Shown piece after piece: positions 11,006 to 23,503 of a stretch of DNA of 64,000 nt. Source of the DNA: Symbiodinium natans (Eukaryota; Sar; Dinophyceae; Suessiales; Symbiodiniaceae); the NCBI GenBank assembly GCA_905221605.1, contig CAJNDS010002723.1:202001-266000 (forward strand), in the 5' to 3' direction. Below the pieces are notes generated by a model, which did no database searches, was not told where the DNA came from, and saw only the letters and a program-made list of their open reading frames with translations. Every line of letters starts with the position of its first letter. The stretch's first letter is position 1. Both the position numbers and the translations under genes were made by a program.

Positions 11006-11453
11006 CTAAGCTGTCCGGATCAGTGAAAAACAGGTACGCAGTGCTTCGCGCAATGCTTTGTGCAGTGATTCGTGCTTTACCGAGGGCCGGGCGAGCAGCG
11101 GGTAAACTTGAGGAAGGACTTCGTTCTGCTTGCTCTGCTGTGTCAAGGCTTCTTTCACTCCTTGCACGACATTCCGTTGCGCTGCTGCTTGGGCGATGGT
11201 GGCCCGAGTGCATGGGCTGTTGTGAGCCCAGAAAGCCAAGATCTGTGCAGCATCTGGGGCAGATTTCTGTGATTCAACACAGGACGTCATCAGCGCCAGC
11301 ACCGTTTCCATCGCCTCTCCTGCATGCAGCTCCAAGTCATCTTCTTCGTCAAAATCAAGGTAGGGTGTCGGCTTGCTGTCACTCTTGTTGTCGCTCTTGC
11401 TGTCGGCATCCAGCAAGACCCCGTGCTCAATCAGGTGAACCAGCTTGCTGAAT
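11006..11453 (-). CDS. Candidate terminal exon of an unidentified helical protein
   Basis: A plausible acceptor (CTCTGAG then ATTCAGC) opens a frame of 148 codons that ends at a stop at 11008-11006. The peptide begins FSKLVHLIEHG, has an acidic patch (DFDEEDDLELHAG), then regular amphipathic helices (METVLALMTSCVESQK, QILAFWAHN, VKEALTQQSKQNEV, SLHKALREALRTCF). Alternating hydrophobic positions suggest an alpha-solenoid or helical-bundle protein; I do not recognise the family. Third-position GC bias and length make it one of the better exon candidates. It may belong with the exon at 11937-12134 on the same strand, but their phases need another exon between them. Confidence 0.5.
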
Positions 11454-11649
11454 CTCAGAGAGTCCTCTCGTCACACATGCAGGCAAAGTCTGTAATTAAG
11501 GTGCAAAGGTGCGGGCTCGAGGTTCTCAACTGTCATTCGTCCTCTTTCACATGTGGGGCTTAATTCGCCTCAGCTTACTGCCGAGAAGCGTGAGGAACAA
11601 GCAGACACGGATCCGGTCTCCTTCCCCCTAATTAACCCTTCCCCCTGCC

Positions 11650-11690
11650 AAAACCCCCCCCCACCCCCGCCCCCGCCCTCTAAACCCCCA
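11650..11690. repeat. C-rich tract
   Basis: Runs of C broken by single A or G, next to CCCCCATC and CCCCCC tracts at 11690-11765. Confidence 0.7.
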
Positions 11691-11936
11691 TCGCTTGGAG
11701 GAGCTGCAAACCGATGCCAGGGGGGTATATGGGACCCCCTGGAAACCCCCCCCGCCTTGGACCCCTTCTTTTTTTGAGGCCTTTCCCAAAAACCCTGTCG
11801 GCCCGGCTGCCGAGGCGGCGCGCGCAAGCGTTTACAATTACTGCAGAAGCTTGCAGCACCCGTCCTGTCTGAGCAGATCCCTGAAAGAGACCACAGTGCT
11901 GGTGGGGACTTCGGCCTCGTCTTCGAAAACCCTCAC

Positions 11937-12134
11937 CGCGACGCGGAACACGACGAACTCGAACATCAGGTCCACCTCAAGCCAGGACTCGTGCTCCGCG
12001 AGGCTCAAGACCGTCACGTCAACACCCATCTGGTCATAGCCCGGCTGATCATTGAAGTATCGAACAAGGCTGTCAAAGACTTCCGTCGGTCGCTTTGGAG
12101 ACCGTCGGACAACATCACCAGGAAGTGCCCGCAC
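11937..12134 (-). CDS. Candidate internal exon of an unidentified gene
   Basis: TTCGCAG is followed by 66 codons, then GCG and a good GT donor (GTGAGGG). The peptide starts VRALPGDVVRRSPKRP and contains FDSLVRYFNDQPGYDQMG and SWLEVDLMFEFVVFRVA. Length is a multiple of three, the third position is G/C-rich, and both splice sites match the consensus. The frame stays open past the donor to a stop at 11838, so a terminal exon is the alternative. No family recognised. Confidence 0.45.
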
Positions 12135-12599
12135 CTGCGAATGCAGAAGCATCATACTTCTTGAAACTACTGTGTTGATGGTTGCACAACTGAACAAGTG
12201 TATGGTGCAAGGGCAACGGCAAGACTTAAGAGCCAAAGTGAGGGGATCCACAGCCGCGCTGGACAAAAACATGTGGCCTCTGGGAAAGGCGCCATGCTCC
12301 CTGCAAAAAGTTCTACAGCGCTGATTGCACTTCAAATGCAAAAAGCTGCGGCAGAACACGAAAAGCCTCTGAACACAAGTCCTTGTCCAGAGCTCGGCTT
12401 GAAAACTTACGGGCACAGGCACAGGCGTCAAGAGAGACAGCAGCTCGGAGACCTTTGCAGGCTGTCGATGCTCGCCGACACACAGCCTCAGAACTCAGAA
12501 TGGAATTCAAATTGGCACTTCAGAACCCCCGATGCCTTGATCCAGATTCAGCTCTTTGGAACATGGCATTAGCATCAGACACGCATTCCTGACGAGTGC

Positions 12600-14580
12600 T
12601 GAGCAAGTCACTGGCCCATGGACTTGTTGGCGATGCTTGCTGCTGCAAGCGCACTGCTGCAAGCGCACAGCAGGCATAGCTGCCAGTGTCACGCGCGACC
12701 TTCGATCACAATTGGAACTACCGACCACCGTAGCCCCGCACCAACTTGCTCTCGCAGTTCAACTTGCATCTCCAGGCCGCGAAACATCGTACCAGAAAGA
12801 GTACAAGAGACGAGGACCGGGCAATGCAACCCTCTGCTCTGAGTGCTTCTATTCTAGTCTAAATTTTCGCAAGCCTATACAGAATGCAGCATGACACACA
12901 CACACACAAAAAAAAAAAAAAAGAGAGAGGGTGGATTTGCAGCTTGCAAGGATCGGACAATCAATCAGTCGCTGGCCTTAACGTCACGAATGAAAAAGTC
13001 TCATGGACTAGGACTGTCTGGTAGGGATTTCCGGCAGATGTCAAACTTCGGTCATGAACTCACTAAAGCACACTATGATGACAGTTGCTAAATGTTGCAC
13101 CAAGTAGGATCGGGACTTTCCGCGGAAGAACGTCGGATGTTCGCAACGCAATCCATCACCTGTGAGAAAGACACGCCCACAATCCCAGATGCTCGACAGT
13201 GGCCTGTGAAGATGCCTGGCAACCACCGGAACTCTCCAGCTGCGAAGGGCCGAGTTGGAGTTGGCGAGTTGCTGTTGGATTGCCGGCCGGTCCCAATGTT
13301 TTGAAAATCTCCAATACACTACAATGCATGAGCAGACACTGCACTAACATTTTCTTCAAGATAAGAATATTAGGCCTTTGAGTCCAACCTGGAAAGCAGC
13401 GCACTTGTGCTAATCAAGGGGCATTTTGCTAAGTCCTCAAAGGGGCGTTGGACTTGTAAGGTCGACGTAGCTCAGTTCGTAGTATTGGAAGGATTCCGAG
13501 TCCGGAAAATGACCCCGAGACTCGCCAAGAACGGAAACAAACATCAATTGTTGTTGACAAGTTGCTGTATTTGCACGAGAAGCCTTGCTCTGAAAGGATT
13601 TATTTATTGAAGGAATTTGGCTCCACCCAACATGACTCTTTCCAAATCAACACTGCAGGCACCTGTACTAAACTAGGACCCAAATGCCCCAAAGTGTTTT
13701 CGGCGTAAGCGGGTTGCAAAATAGACGCGAGCATTCTGTGGCAGGGAAACAGCCTTTTCGGAGTTGAAGGAGTCGTGGATAAGGAAACTAGCAGGCAAGG
13801 GGCTTGGAGGAGGTCCGAGGCATCAGAGTTGTGTTGCATCACCCAGTTGTGTTGCATCATCCAGCAAACTCTCGGTCATGAATGCGCGCTCTCTTGTACT
13901 TCCATAGCCTGCACTAGAGGATGCTAAGTCTTCTTCTGGCATTTCTGGCCCCGGTCAACCGGATGCTGGAGGCAAGACTGGCCGTTCTGGGCACGCTTGT
14001 CTTTCGTGGTTCTCCGCAGGTTTGTGGTTGGAGGCATCTCCCAAGAGCTTCGAGGAGGAAGATTCACGTTGACCCGCGCCTTCCACACTAGACGTCTAAC
14101 TTCCTTTCCACCCAACACCATGCTGCCCACCCGCCTACCGAGCACCCAGTTCTGATTCCGAAGGGATTACAGAGGGGGTGCCATTCTTCAAGGCGCTCAA
14201 GGTCTGCAGCTATGGGGATAGACCCATGATTTTAACCTCTTCTGAGCCACTACTCAGGCCGAGCCTTCTCAGTCCCAAGAGAGAGGAAGCCAGGTCACCT
14301 GAACCACTGGGCAAGACACCGGAGCATACAAATTGCCAAATACCTGAGAAATATGTTGTTCCCCTCTACTCCGCTGATTGATTTTACCGTGCGGCGTCCT
14401 CTGCGGCAGAAACTGAGAGGGGGCCTGTAACCCCGCCATTTCTTGAACACTTGTACCGTCTTGTACCCACGGCAACCTGCATCCGACACCCCGTCAAAAA
14501 AGACTTGGACCCACCACAAAAAGACACACGAAAGCCTGGTTTGGGGCTTGAGATCGCTGGAATGGTCAGATTGCCAAAAA
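12600..14580. other. No confident gene
   Basis: Many short frames on both strands, none with a recognisable domain or convincing splice signals. It includes a CA/poly-A patch at 12895-12925 and a tRNA-like GTAGCTCAGTTCGTAG string at 13468 that lacks a T-arm. Confidence 0.4.
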
Positions 14581-14681
14581 AACAGTGAGGGAATCCGGTT
14601 TTTGGAGCTCTTGGGGCCTCCAAGGCTTGAAAAACCGGATTCCCGGCCTGGTTTGGGGCTTGAAATCGCTGGAATGGCCAA
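14535..14681. repeat. Direct repeats around a perfect 15-bp hairpin
   Basis: GGGAATCCGGTTTTT at 14589-14603 is the exact reverse complement of AAAAACCGGATTCCC at 14630-14644, separated by a 26-bp loop. Flanking this are two ~35-bp direct repeats beginning GCCTGGTTTGGGGCTTGA, at about 14536 and 14647, differing at a few positions. This could be a small foldback element inside a duplicated segment. Confidence 0.8.
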
Positions 14682-14929
14682 ATGGACCGAAACACGGTGG
14701 GGGCTGGCTGCGGCTATGGCTGGCTACAATCCCAAGTGCTACCAGAAGCAGTTCCTTCCCGTGTAACGCCTGTGAACTGATGTCTGCCGAGGTTCGGGGG
14801 ATGGTCTGTCCATTCGCTTCCCGCCGACTGGCTTGACACCTGCCTAGAAGCAGTAGGAAGCAGTGGCAGACAGAACTGGAAAATCGACCCTTGCAAGTGG
14901 TTCGCAGATTTTCAAGGGCGGCTCTCATC

Positions 14930-16560
14930 CACTACATGTTGTTTGGGCTTTCGCAGCGAGGTACTTTCTCCGCCCACACATGTGTATTCCTTCATGTGCC
15001 CTGAGCACACTCTCTGCAAAGAGTGATGAGGCAAAAGAGGCCACCAGGGAGGGCTGGCAGGCCGCAAGATCCAACAGGTGTACTATTATTCGCTCGTGAT
15101 AAAAGACAAGCGAAGCGAATGGAATGAACGTAGCGTGCAATAAGACCCTTAAAAGCCCTCTTGTAAACCAATGACCACATAGTATTAATGGGGGTTACGT
15201 TCATGACAAAGCCTTGGAATCATGTGCTAAGTCCTGAGATTGGTTGACAGCTCACTCACCCTATTATCTCCTGAAAAGCCCAGAGTGGTGAACATGAAGA
15301 CAGTGAGTGAATAGAATGCGTTTATAAGGAATTTATGACGCATGAAACGCATGAAAGGAGCTCACGGGCGGACACATGACTCTCATTGTGCTTTCCCCAT
15401 TAACAGGATTTAGTATTAGAAATCTCTATCTTATTCCCTTATTTGGCTGGGACACGTTTTCTACACATGAGGGGCGCCTGACATGTGCCATCAAGCACCG
15501 CCCCACTGGGGCATTTGCATCACGGCTCTCCTCAAGGTTCCCAAAGCGGTCCTCAGGATAGGGACGGAAAGGCTTCTCTCTGAAAAATACGTTGATGCCA
15601 TTGTTAATTGTTGGTTGAGAGAAGGCCAAGTGGGTGGCTAGCGGTTGCTACATCAACTCTTGCGTGCAATGGCTTGTTTTTAACCATGGGTTGCGCCTAG
15701 GATAGGTGCCGGAATGCAGGGGATTAACACCCCATCCACCAGTCTTCATGTACCACGTAAGCTTTGAAGTTGCTCATCGGCCTATGGAAACTTGTAATCC
15801 AAGGCTCGCCCATGCTCGCCCACATCTCAAGTCATGGATGTCGATGTCGGCCCGCGCCATGCATACCCACAGTGAAAGAGTCTTGGACCCTGCAAGCCGT
15901 GCAGCTATACTCCGTTGAAGCGTGCTAGCGGTAGTAGCGTAGTTCGTTTCCTGTGGACAAGGTCTCAGATTGTGAAGGAGCTTTGGTCAAGTGAGCCTTT
16001 CTCGTCACAGCCATGCCCGGTGGGGTGGGGGGGGGGGGTGGGAGTGTAGCCGAGGCTGACAAGTGGGGCGGGATTTACAAAAAGCATCTCTAGTACTTAG
16101 CAACGTCATGCAAAGACATGACATGGCACTGTGAATCCAGCTCTGCTTATGTTTGCCTTGAAAGGTGTCGGGCCACTAAGCATCTAGGCATGCAAGAAGT
16201 CTACAAGGTGCTGCTACAGTCGCAGCGGCAGGCCGCACATGTCTTATTGCGTGCTGAGGAGATGCGGTGTGCGCGCACAACAGCACAGCTGTTTCCCTGA
16301 TGCGCATGCCCTTGCGACCTGGAAGTTAACCGTGCGCCACGTGCACTAATGTCTCAGACTCCCCTCCCCGCCGTACGGCTGCCGTCCTCCGCCAACCTCC
16401 CCGATCCTCGTGCCCTCTCCTCCGTCGGCTTCTCAGAGCTTGTTTCCACATTCTTGTGGTTCTGTTATAGGCCCTTTAGGTCCTGGTTTGCACACACCCC
16501 TTGCTTGGCTCTTGCCACTCGGTGAGCGTTGTGCATGCAGTCTCTTTTCCACGTTTTGAC
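14930..16560. other. No confident gene; G-run at 16020-16045
   Basis: No protein similarity recognised. A GGGGTGGGGGGGGGGGGTGGG tract (shown short) lies near 16020. Confidence 0.4.
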
Positions 16561-16589
16561 ACTGCAGCAGCAGGTTTTGTAAACCTACT

Positions 16590-17700
16590 AATCCCCACTA
16601 ACTCTTCCACGGCGAGTGGAAAGTTGAGTCAGCAGCACGCTGGTGCTGAACAAGCTGGTGGCTGCCCCCGCCCATGCAGCCGCATGTGGTTGAGTGGGTG
16701 CCATCGTCAAAATTTTCTTCGGCTTCCCTCTCCGCTTGCCTCTACCGTCAGAACGGCATCCGATATGGCTGCGCGCCAAAACCCCTTTATCGCGGGGCAG
16801 CCTGCTGCTGCTCATGATACTCAGTTGCTGCAGCAAACATCTGGAGGTGAGGGGGGCTGTGACCAGAAAGTACACCCGCTGATTGGCACCTCCAGTTTCG
16901 TCAAGTGCGGCAGCAGAAGCAAGCATCTGGAGCCCAGGGAGGCACTGCGTGCCGAAAAGGACACTGCTGATGGCTCATGATGCTCTCCTCCAGCCAGGGG
17001 CTCAGCGCAGCAAGTGTCTGGAGCCTAGGGGGGCTGCGTGAAACAAGCATTGGCATCTGATCCGGGCCCGGGGGGCTGTCACCAAAAAACACCCGCTGAT
17101 TTACATGTCCCTTACCTCGTCTGGAGCCTGAGGGAGCGCGTGACCGGAAAGAACACACGCTGATGCTCATGATGCTCTCCTCCAGCCTCGACAAAATGCG
17201 GCCAATCACAGGGGCAGTTGGTGCAGCAAGCGTAGGGGGGCTGCGTGAAACAAACCAGGGTACTGTGACCAGATAGGACACCAGCTGATTTACATGATGC
17301 TCGCCTCCGGTTTCGTCAAGTGCGGTAGCAGAAAAAAGTCTCTGGAGCCTAGGGGGGCGCGTGACCGGAAAGAATACCCGCTGATGCTCATGATGCTCTC
17401 CTCCAGCCTCGACAAATGCGGCCAACCATAGGGCCATAGGGGCAGTTGGTGCAGCAAGTGGGGGGGGCTGCGTGAAACAAGCCAGGGGGCGGTGACCAGA
17501 TGGGACACCCGCTGATTTACATGATGCTCACCAGTCTGGAGCACAGGGGGGCCTCTGCGTGACCGGAAAGGACCCCCGCTGATGCTCATGATGCTCGTGA
17601 TGCTCATGATGCTCATGATGCTCCGATGCTCACCTCCAGCCTCGTCAAATGTGTGGCACAACCGCTGCCCGCTGACGCGCATGATGCTCATGCCTGAGGA
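16590..17700. repeat. Composite tandem repeat, unit about 200-220 bp
   Basis: Blocks such as GCGTGACCGGAAAG recur at about 17136, 17357 and 17557. They alternate with GTGACCAGAT/AAAG blocks, CCGCTGATGCTCATGATGCT, CTCCAGCCTCGTCAAATGCGG and GGTGCAGCAAG. Units are variably truncated, with a GATGCTCAT expansion at 17580-17640. Minus-strand frames through the array repeat MSISVCSFRSRAP-like peptides; I treat these as repeat artefact. Confidence 0.85.
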
Positions 17701-19110
17701 GGGTCTTTTGAATGATCTGCGCAGCAATGCAAGGGCGTTGCCACACCCGCACCGGCAACTTTCATCACAACTGCAACACAACCAAGAGATTTTTGCTTCT
17801 GGCAGAACGTCTGTCATCTCAGAATACATCTGCCGGGTCTTCTCACCATCTGAGGGAACTTGCATTTGATTGCATTTGATAGACATCATGCTGAAAGCCA
17901 TGGTGCCTTGGCCACCTTGCAGCTCTTCTTGTGCTTCTACCGCCTTCAAGTGCTCCGACTCGAGTCTCCACAGCTACATTGCAGCTACATGTCAGACATT
18001 GTCAGACTGATCTCCGAGCTTCCCGAGCTTTCAGAGAGTCCAGCTCGCTCGCGCTCAACCTTCCCGGTGAAAATTGAAGTGACATGTGCTCTCAGTCATG
18101 CCGAGGAGAGACTCTGAGGAAAGTGGAGCAAAGCTTGAGTGAAGTGAGTGTGCTTGCTTCGGTTGTGCCTTGTCGGGGTCACCGTGGTCACCTCGCATTG
18201 TGTGCTCTGCACTGTGCGCAAAAAGCCGCCGTGTACTTTTCTCGGACGTGACACGAGGGACCGTCTTGCTGAACGACGACACATGCAGCACATGCACCTC
18301 TTAGCAAACGAACAAATTACATTAAGGCATATTACACCAATTACACTTGCGACAGCATTCTCTGAAGCAAGAACCACTGGAGCACAGGGCTTGAACAGGA
18401 AAGGTCCCAGAAGGAACTAAGCATGTGACCGAGTGCGCATGTTCTGCAGCAGGCTCCGCTCCTTTGAAGCGGACGCTCTTCTCGGATTTGGGGCCCGTAA
18501 TCCTGGCGATTCAAGAACATATAAGGGCATCTCAACTTTGCACGAGCCAAACTCTCCGTCACGGCGCCTTGGAGCATCCCTTAGAGCGCCCGATAACTCC
18601 GACGGCTTCAAGAAGACCTGGGAGCTCAAACCTTCGATGCTCCGAACCTCAGAGTTGGGCACTTCTCAGCCTTCTCAGCTCTCAGAGATGCCAGGAAAAC
18701 AGAGGTTGCGTGGCCGCGCCCTTCACGAAGCCGAGGCCTCTCCCCCAAGGGCCCCAGAGTACGGCCCCCCCAACTCCTCTTCCCTCTTCTCCCCTTTTTG
18801 AACCAATGGATTCTCTCTGAGGCCGCGTGCGATGGAGTCAGTGAGTTCCTCCAGGCCCTCCATAAGAGTTCCGAGGATGCTTCTACAAGGGAGAGATGAA
18901 AAGAGCAGAAAGGAAGAAACTGCAGCGCTGGCTGCACTCGATGTGACTGACAAGCTGTTGCAACTGACGCTGCGAAGCACAAAGAGTCTCCTGCGAAAGG
19001 TCGGGCTCAGAGCTGCCGTCGAGGAGCAAAGGGCAGGCTTTGGTGACGCTGGTGCCTCGAAGGCTCAGGAACTGCTTTCAACCAGCGTGAACGTGGTTCG
19101 CAAAAAATGA
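17700..19110. other. Possible exons, strand undecided
   Basis: Protein-like stretches occur on both strands. Plus: an EEGLLNDLRSNARALPHPH frame near 17695 and RKEETAALAALDVTDKLLQ near 18900, followed by AAG then GTCGGG. Minus: LGTLMEGLEELTDSIARGL near 18860-18800, after a TTGTAG acceptor. They overlap in part, so not all can be real. I cannot assign a product. Confidence 0.3.
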
Positions 19111-19513
19111 GAGATGGATAGAGATGGGGTGCCTGAAAGTGAACCTCTGACTTCCTCGCTTTCGCGCTTCTCGCTTCCGATTTTCTCCTTGACTCCCAGC
19201 GCCTCTTTCCAAAGCTGATTGAGGCTCCTCACATCGACGAAGGACAAATTGGACAAAGATGTGTGCCCGTGAAGGCTTTTTGAGGCTGAAGGGGTTCATG
19301 AAGGGTCTCTCATGGTCTCTTTCTTTGCATCGTCAGATTTTTTGACCTCGATGGACAGATGCCAAGCGTGAAAAATTTTTCCATGTCCTCAGCTCAGCCA
19401 GAATCGCCGCCTGACCAGCCAGCACCTTTCTCAAGCAAAAGCAAGGGTGGAGCAGGAAGATCCGTGCATCATGGTGGGTCCGCCAAAGCATCTGAGCTTT
19501 AGATTGCTTTTTG

Positions 19514-20737
19514 GTGTGTGTGTGTGTGTGCGTGTCTGTGTGTGTGTGTGTGTGTGTGTCTGTGTCTCTGTGTCTCTGTGTCTCTGTGTCTCTGTGTCTC
19601 TGTGTCTCTGTGTCTCTGTGTCTCTGTGTCTCTGTGTCTCTGTGTCTCTGTGTCTCTGTGTCTCTGTGTCTCTGTGTCTCTGTGTCTCTGTGTCTCTGTG
19701 TCTCTGTGTCTCTGTGTCTCTGTGTCTCTGTGTCTCTGTGTCTCTGTGTCTCTGTGTCGCTGTGTCTCTGTGTCGCTGTGTCTGTGTCTGTGTCTGTGTC
19801 TGTGTCTCTGTGTCTCTGTGTCTCTGTGTCTCTGTGTCTCTGTGTCTCTGTGTCTCTGTGTCTCTGTGTCTCTGTGTCTCTGTGTCTCTGTGTCTCTGTG
19901 TCTCTGTGTCTCTGTGTCTCTGTGTCTCTGTGTCTCTGTGTCTCTGTGTCTCTGTGTCTCTCTGTGTCTCTGTGTCTCTGTGTCTCTCTGTGTCTCTGTG
20001 TCTCTCTGTGTCTCTGTGTCTCTCTGTGTCTCTGTGTCTCTCTGTGTCTCTGTGTCTCTGTGTCTCTGTGTGTCTCTGTGTCTCTCTGTGTCTCTCTGTG
20101 TCTCTATCTCTGTGTCTCTGTGTGTCTCTGTGTCTCTCTGTGTCTCTATGTGTCTCTCTGTGTCTCTATGTGTCTCTATGTGTCTCTGTGTCTGTGTGTG
20201 TCTGTGTGTGTCTGTGTGTGTCTGTGTGTCTCTCTGTGTCTCTCTGTGTCTCTCTGTGTCTCTCTGTGTCTCTCTGTGTCTCTCTGTGTCTCTCTGTGTC
20301 TCTCTGTGTCTCTCTGTGTCTCTCTGTGCCTCTCTGCGTCTCTCTGTGTCTCTCTGTGTCTCTCTGTGTCTCTCTGGGTCTCTCTGTGTCTCTCTGCGTC
20401 TCTCTGGGTCTCTCTGGGTCTCTCTGGGTCTCTCTGGGTCTCTCTGGGTCTCTCTGTGTCTCTCTGTGTCTCTCTGTGTCTCTCTGTGTCTCTCTGTGTC
20501 TCTCTGTGTCTCTCTGTGTCTCTCTGTGTCTCTCTGTGTCTCTCTGTGTCTCTCTGTGTCTCTCTGTGTCTCTCTGTGTGTCTCTGTGTGTCTCTGTGTG
20601 TCTCTATGTCTCTGTTTCTCTGTGTCTCTGTGTCTCTGTGTCTCTGTGTCTCTGTGTGTCTGTGTGTCTGTGTGTCTCTGTGTCTCTGTGTCTCTGTGTC
20701 TCTGTGTCTGTGTGTCTGTGTGTCTGTGTGTCTGTGT
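19514..20737. repeat. 1.2-kb TGTGTCTC / TGTGTCTCTC microsatellite
   Basis: The left half is mostly the 8-mer TGTGTCTC. From about 20220 the right half becomes a nearly pure 10-mer TCTCTGTGTC, with point variants (TCTCTGGGTC from about 20375 to 20450). A few TGTGTG and TCTATG interruptions mark the transition. Very long open frames on both strands encode only VSLCLC- or RDTETQ-type repeats and are not genes. Confidence 0.97.
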
Positions 20738-21577
20738 CATGTCAGTAGAGTGGAAGTCACTAAAAAAGCCCAAAAAGGGTGATACACACTTCACATCAAG
20801 ATCACGGAGCACCATCTGCCCTGGGCTCGCTAGGCCAGGGCTTGAGATGGTTTAGGCTGCTTGGGGGCTCTCGCGTTGAAAGACTTTTTGGGTGTTGCGA
20901 GTCTTTGGGGTTCACTGATGGGAAGGTGACAGGTCAACACTCCCCCCGACCTCGAGGTCGTCATGCTCGTGCTCCTGCGGCGTGGCGGGGAGATGGTTCT
21001 TCTCTGAGAGGGCGGGGGGAACTTCGCAACAGTGGCTTGGGACTGACGTGTTTTCTCCGGCGCGTGTGCCAAACTAGCTGCAGGGAGCTGAGGCTGTAGA
21101 AGTCTGTCACGAGGTCGAAACACACGCGTTCGGCCTCGGTGCCGTCCGAATCCGACCAGAGCTGCTCCTGCGGAGCAGTTGGGAAGGGGGGGGGGGGGTG
21201 GAGTTAAGTGCAACTTAGTACAACTCAGTTCAACTTCGGCCGTTGTCCAACTAAAGGTCTGGCTGGGGGTCAAGAGCCATAAAACACGTCTCACATAATG
21301 TGGGACCGCCAGTGTTTCTGCGGTACGGGGCACAACGCCGTCTTGTGCTGCGCTACACGATGATGTTTACAAGTCTATGCCCAAGCCAGTGGGCTGGAAT
21401 CCAGGGTGGAGAGCCGAAGGCATTGGAAATGTCCGTTCCTCTTCATCCTTAGCGTCCCAAGAACGCTGAACTCTCCCCAGAACTGAGAAAATCCACCTGA
21501 ACCAGAGACTCTTGACTCATGCCAAAGAACCCCAGCCTGACAACCGTGCAAGTGCCCTGATCCCCAAGTGGCCTCAC

Positions 21578-21805
21578 CCAGCAGCGGAAGGGGGTCTGAC
21601 CGCACGCGACGCTCAGGCCAGTCTACGCAGGCGTCCTGCAAAGTGGGGGAGCTTCACGTGTTTGCCCTGCTTTCTGGGCATGGAAACACTTGACGACGCA
21701 GGCTCAACAGGTTCAGGATTCAAGAATTCCGGGGGCGGCTCAGGGCCCCAGAGTTTCTGCCCTGGCTGTCTTCGTCCAGCTCCACGAAGGTGTTCTTCAC
21801 CTCGT
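21578..21805 (-). CDS. Candidate exon pair of an unidentified gene
   Basis: Exon 21761-21805: ATGCAG acceptor, peptide DEVKNTFVELDEDSQ, GC donor. Exon 21578-21635: TTTGCAG acceptor, peptide DACVDWPERRVRSDPLPLL, GTGAGG donor. VKNTFxxxD followed by a Ser/Arg-rich segment with RSDPLP recalls short motifs I have seen in many dinoflagellate predicted proteins, but I have no function for it. An intermediate exon near 21670-21705 (ASSSVSMPRKQ) is possible. Splice sites are plausible; phases were not fully reconciled. Confidence 0.4.
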
Positions 21806-22049
21806 CTGCATGGTGCGGGGTGGGCAGGGTCGTGTTTTTGGAACCAGATACTTGGCTTGCCGCCCCGTTCGCCCACTTACCCAAAACGTCATTCACGAAC
21901 TCCATACTTCACCCCTACAGAGGAGATCAGCCCGGCTGGCGGAATCCATGGCCTTCAAAGACCATAGCCTGCTTTCTTAACTCGGCAATGGCCGAGTGTT
22001 GGCGCCCCCGAGGAACCGAATTCTACGACCAAGCCTACAGAAGATAGCC

Positions 22050-23280
22050 TTCTATCAACTAGTACCGAGATTTGCTTAGGATCTCAAGAAGAAATGCCCT
22101 GAATGCGTAGTCACTAGCTGTCATGACGCGCCTCCATCACTTCCCGTCACCCCAAACTCTTGCGCCACGTCACCACAATGGCAGCCATCGCACTAGCGAT
22201 CTCTGAAGCAAGCTGCCTCGTTCTTGTGAGAGCCGGAACGCGAACTGCAGAGCGGGGCGGCCTGTAACCCTGATTTCAACAAACTGCCATAGACAAGCCC
22301 TGGGGGCATCTACGCAACATCACCAAAACATCCCTGCACAGACGTTGCCAGAGTCCCCAGCTCGTCCTAACACTCCTTAAGCAAGAACACAAGAGCTCTG
22401 CACCTTTCCATCGTGACGACCTCAGAACCCTCCCCAAGATCCCGTCACTGACTCTGATACCTCCATTCCAGCTCATCCCCGTACACATGGATCTCCGACT
22501 CCCTTTACACAGTGAGATCTCTGAAGACTGAAGACGCCAATCCAAGTGGCTGACTTCAGGTTTCAGGCCTTCTGGTCTTGATATCTTTCGGTCGGGATCA
22601 GAAATCATTCTACAATATCTTGTTTTGGCTTCTCTCACCTGACAAGCTGAGTGCCACAGATTCTCACAATTAAACGCGGAACGCCCGGAGAGCAGCCAAA
22701 AAGTAGTACTTGAGCTGCAAAAGCAGCATCAGAAGCAATAACACGGGTCGCACAGCGTCAAAAATTGCGTTTCCATCTTTTTATTTGGGTTGCAAAACGG
22801 CCCCATGCATCGCCCCCAAAAGCTAAACCCTCAGCCCAAGATCCAGCAAACCTGCGGTGCCAGCTTTTGCTTCTGGCTAGCTCAAAAATCCCAGCCCTCG
22901 CCACAACGCGGAGCACCTCAGGCATCAGGTGGCCCAGCTTGGGGAGTTTGGGATTGCTGTCTGCTGGTCGGAAAGGTCCTAGAACCCCCTCTACTACCCC
23001 CCTACTATCTCCCCTACTACCCCCCTACTACCACTAGGACTCTGGCAAGGGCAAGATCGGGCTCAAGCTAGGATGTTGAAGCAACGTGAGTCTGAACACC
23101 ACCTAAACAGCGATCCAGATTACAAGAATTGACACTTACTACTGGCTCTTGCCGAATTCTGCGACTTAAAACAATTTCCATACTTGAAGAGGGGATGGTC
23201 CTGGGCCAAAGTATGAAAACACTAACAGGAGGAAGGGTCATCTGCAACATCTGCTTCTTGTATATTTGCTACACTTAACA
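22050..23280. other. No confident gene
   Basis: No frame stands out. A CCCCCTACTACC-type repeat lies at 22985-23033. Confidence 0.4.
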
Positions 23281-23290
23281 GCAAACAACC

Positions 23291-23320
23291 CAAAACCCTA
23301 AACCCTAAACCCTAAACCCT
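23291..23320 (-). repeat. Interstitial telomere-type block (CCCTAAA on plus)
   Basis: Four units of CCCTAAA. Confidence 0.85.
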
Positions 23321-23503
23321 TGTGTCATCCCCCCGCCGCGACTAGGGGTGTAGTTTTTGGGTCTGGGGCTCGAAGATGAGGCAGCACAGGTGCTGAGCTC
23401 TTCCCCTGGCCCTCAGAAGCACTAATCATTTGGTTAGCCACAGGGTTTCGAGTTCAGGCATCGTAAACATCCGCACGTGCGGAACCCGAAGCTGTTAGGG
23501 TGC

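Noticed and set aside
13460-13510. Possible tRNA (GTAGCTCAGTTCGTAG D-arm-like string)
   Set aside because: No anticodon stem or T-arm with GGTTCGAAT-type sequence can be placed at the right spacing.
16590-17700. CRISPR-like array
   Set aside because: Units are about 200 bp, degenerate and without regular spacers, in a eukaryotic context.
19499-20855. Four ORFs of more than 420 codons on both strands
   Set aside because: They lie wholly in the TGTGTCTC/TCTCTGTGTC repeat, which lacks stops in most frames, and encode only period-8 or period-10 peptides.
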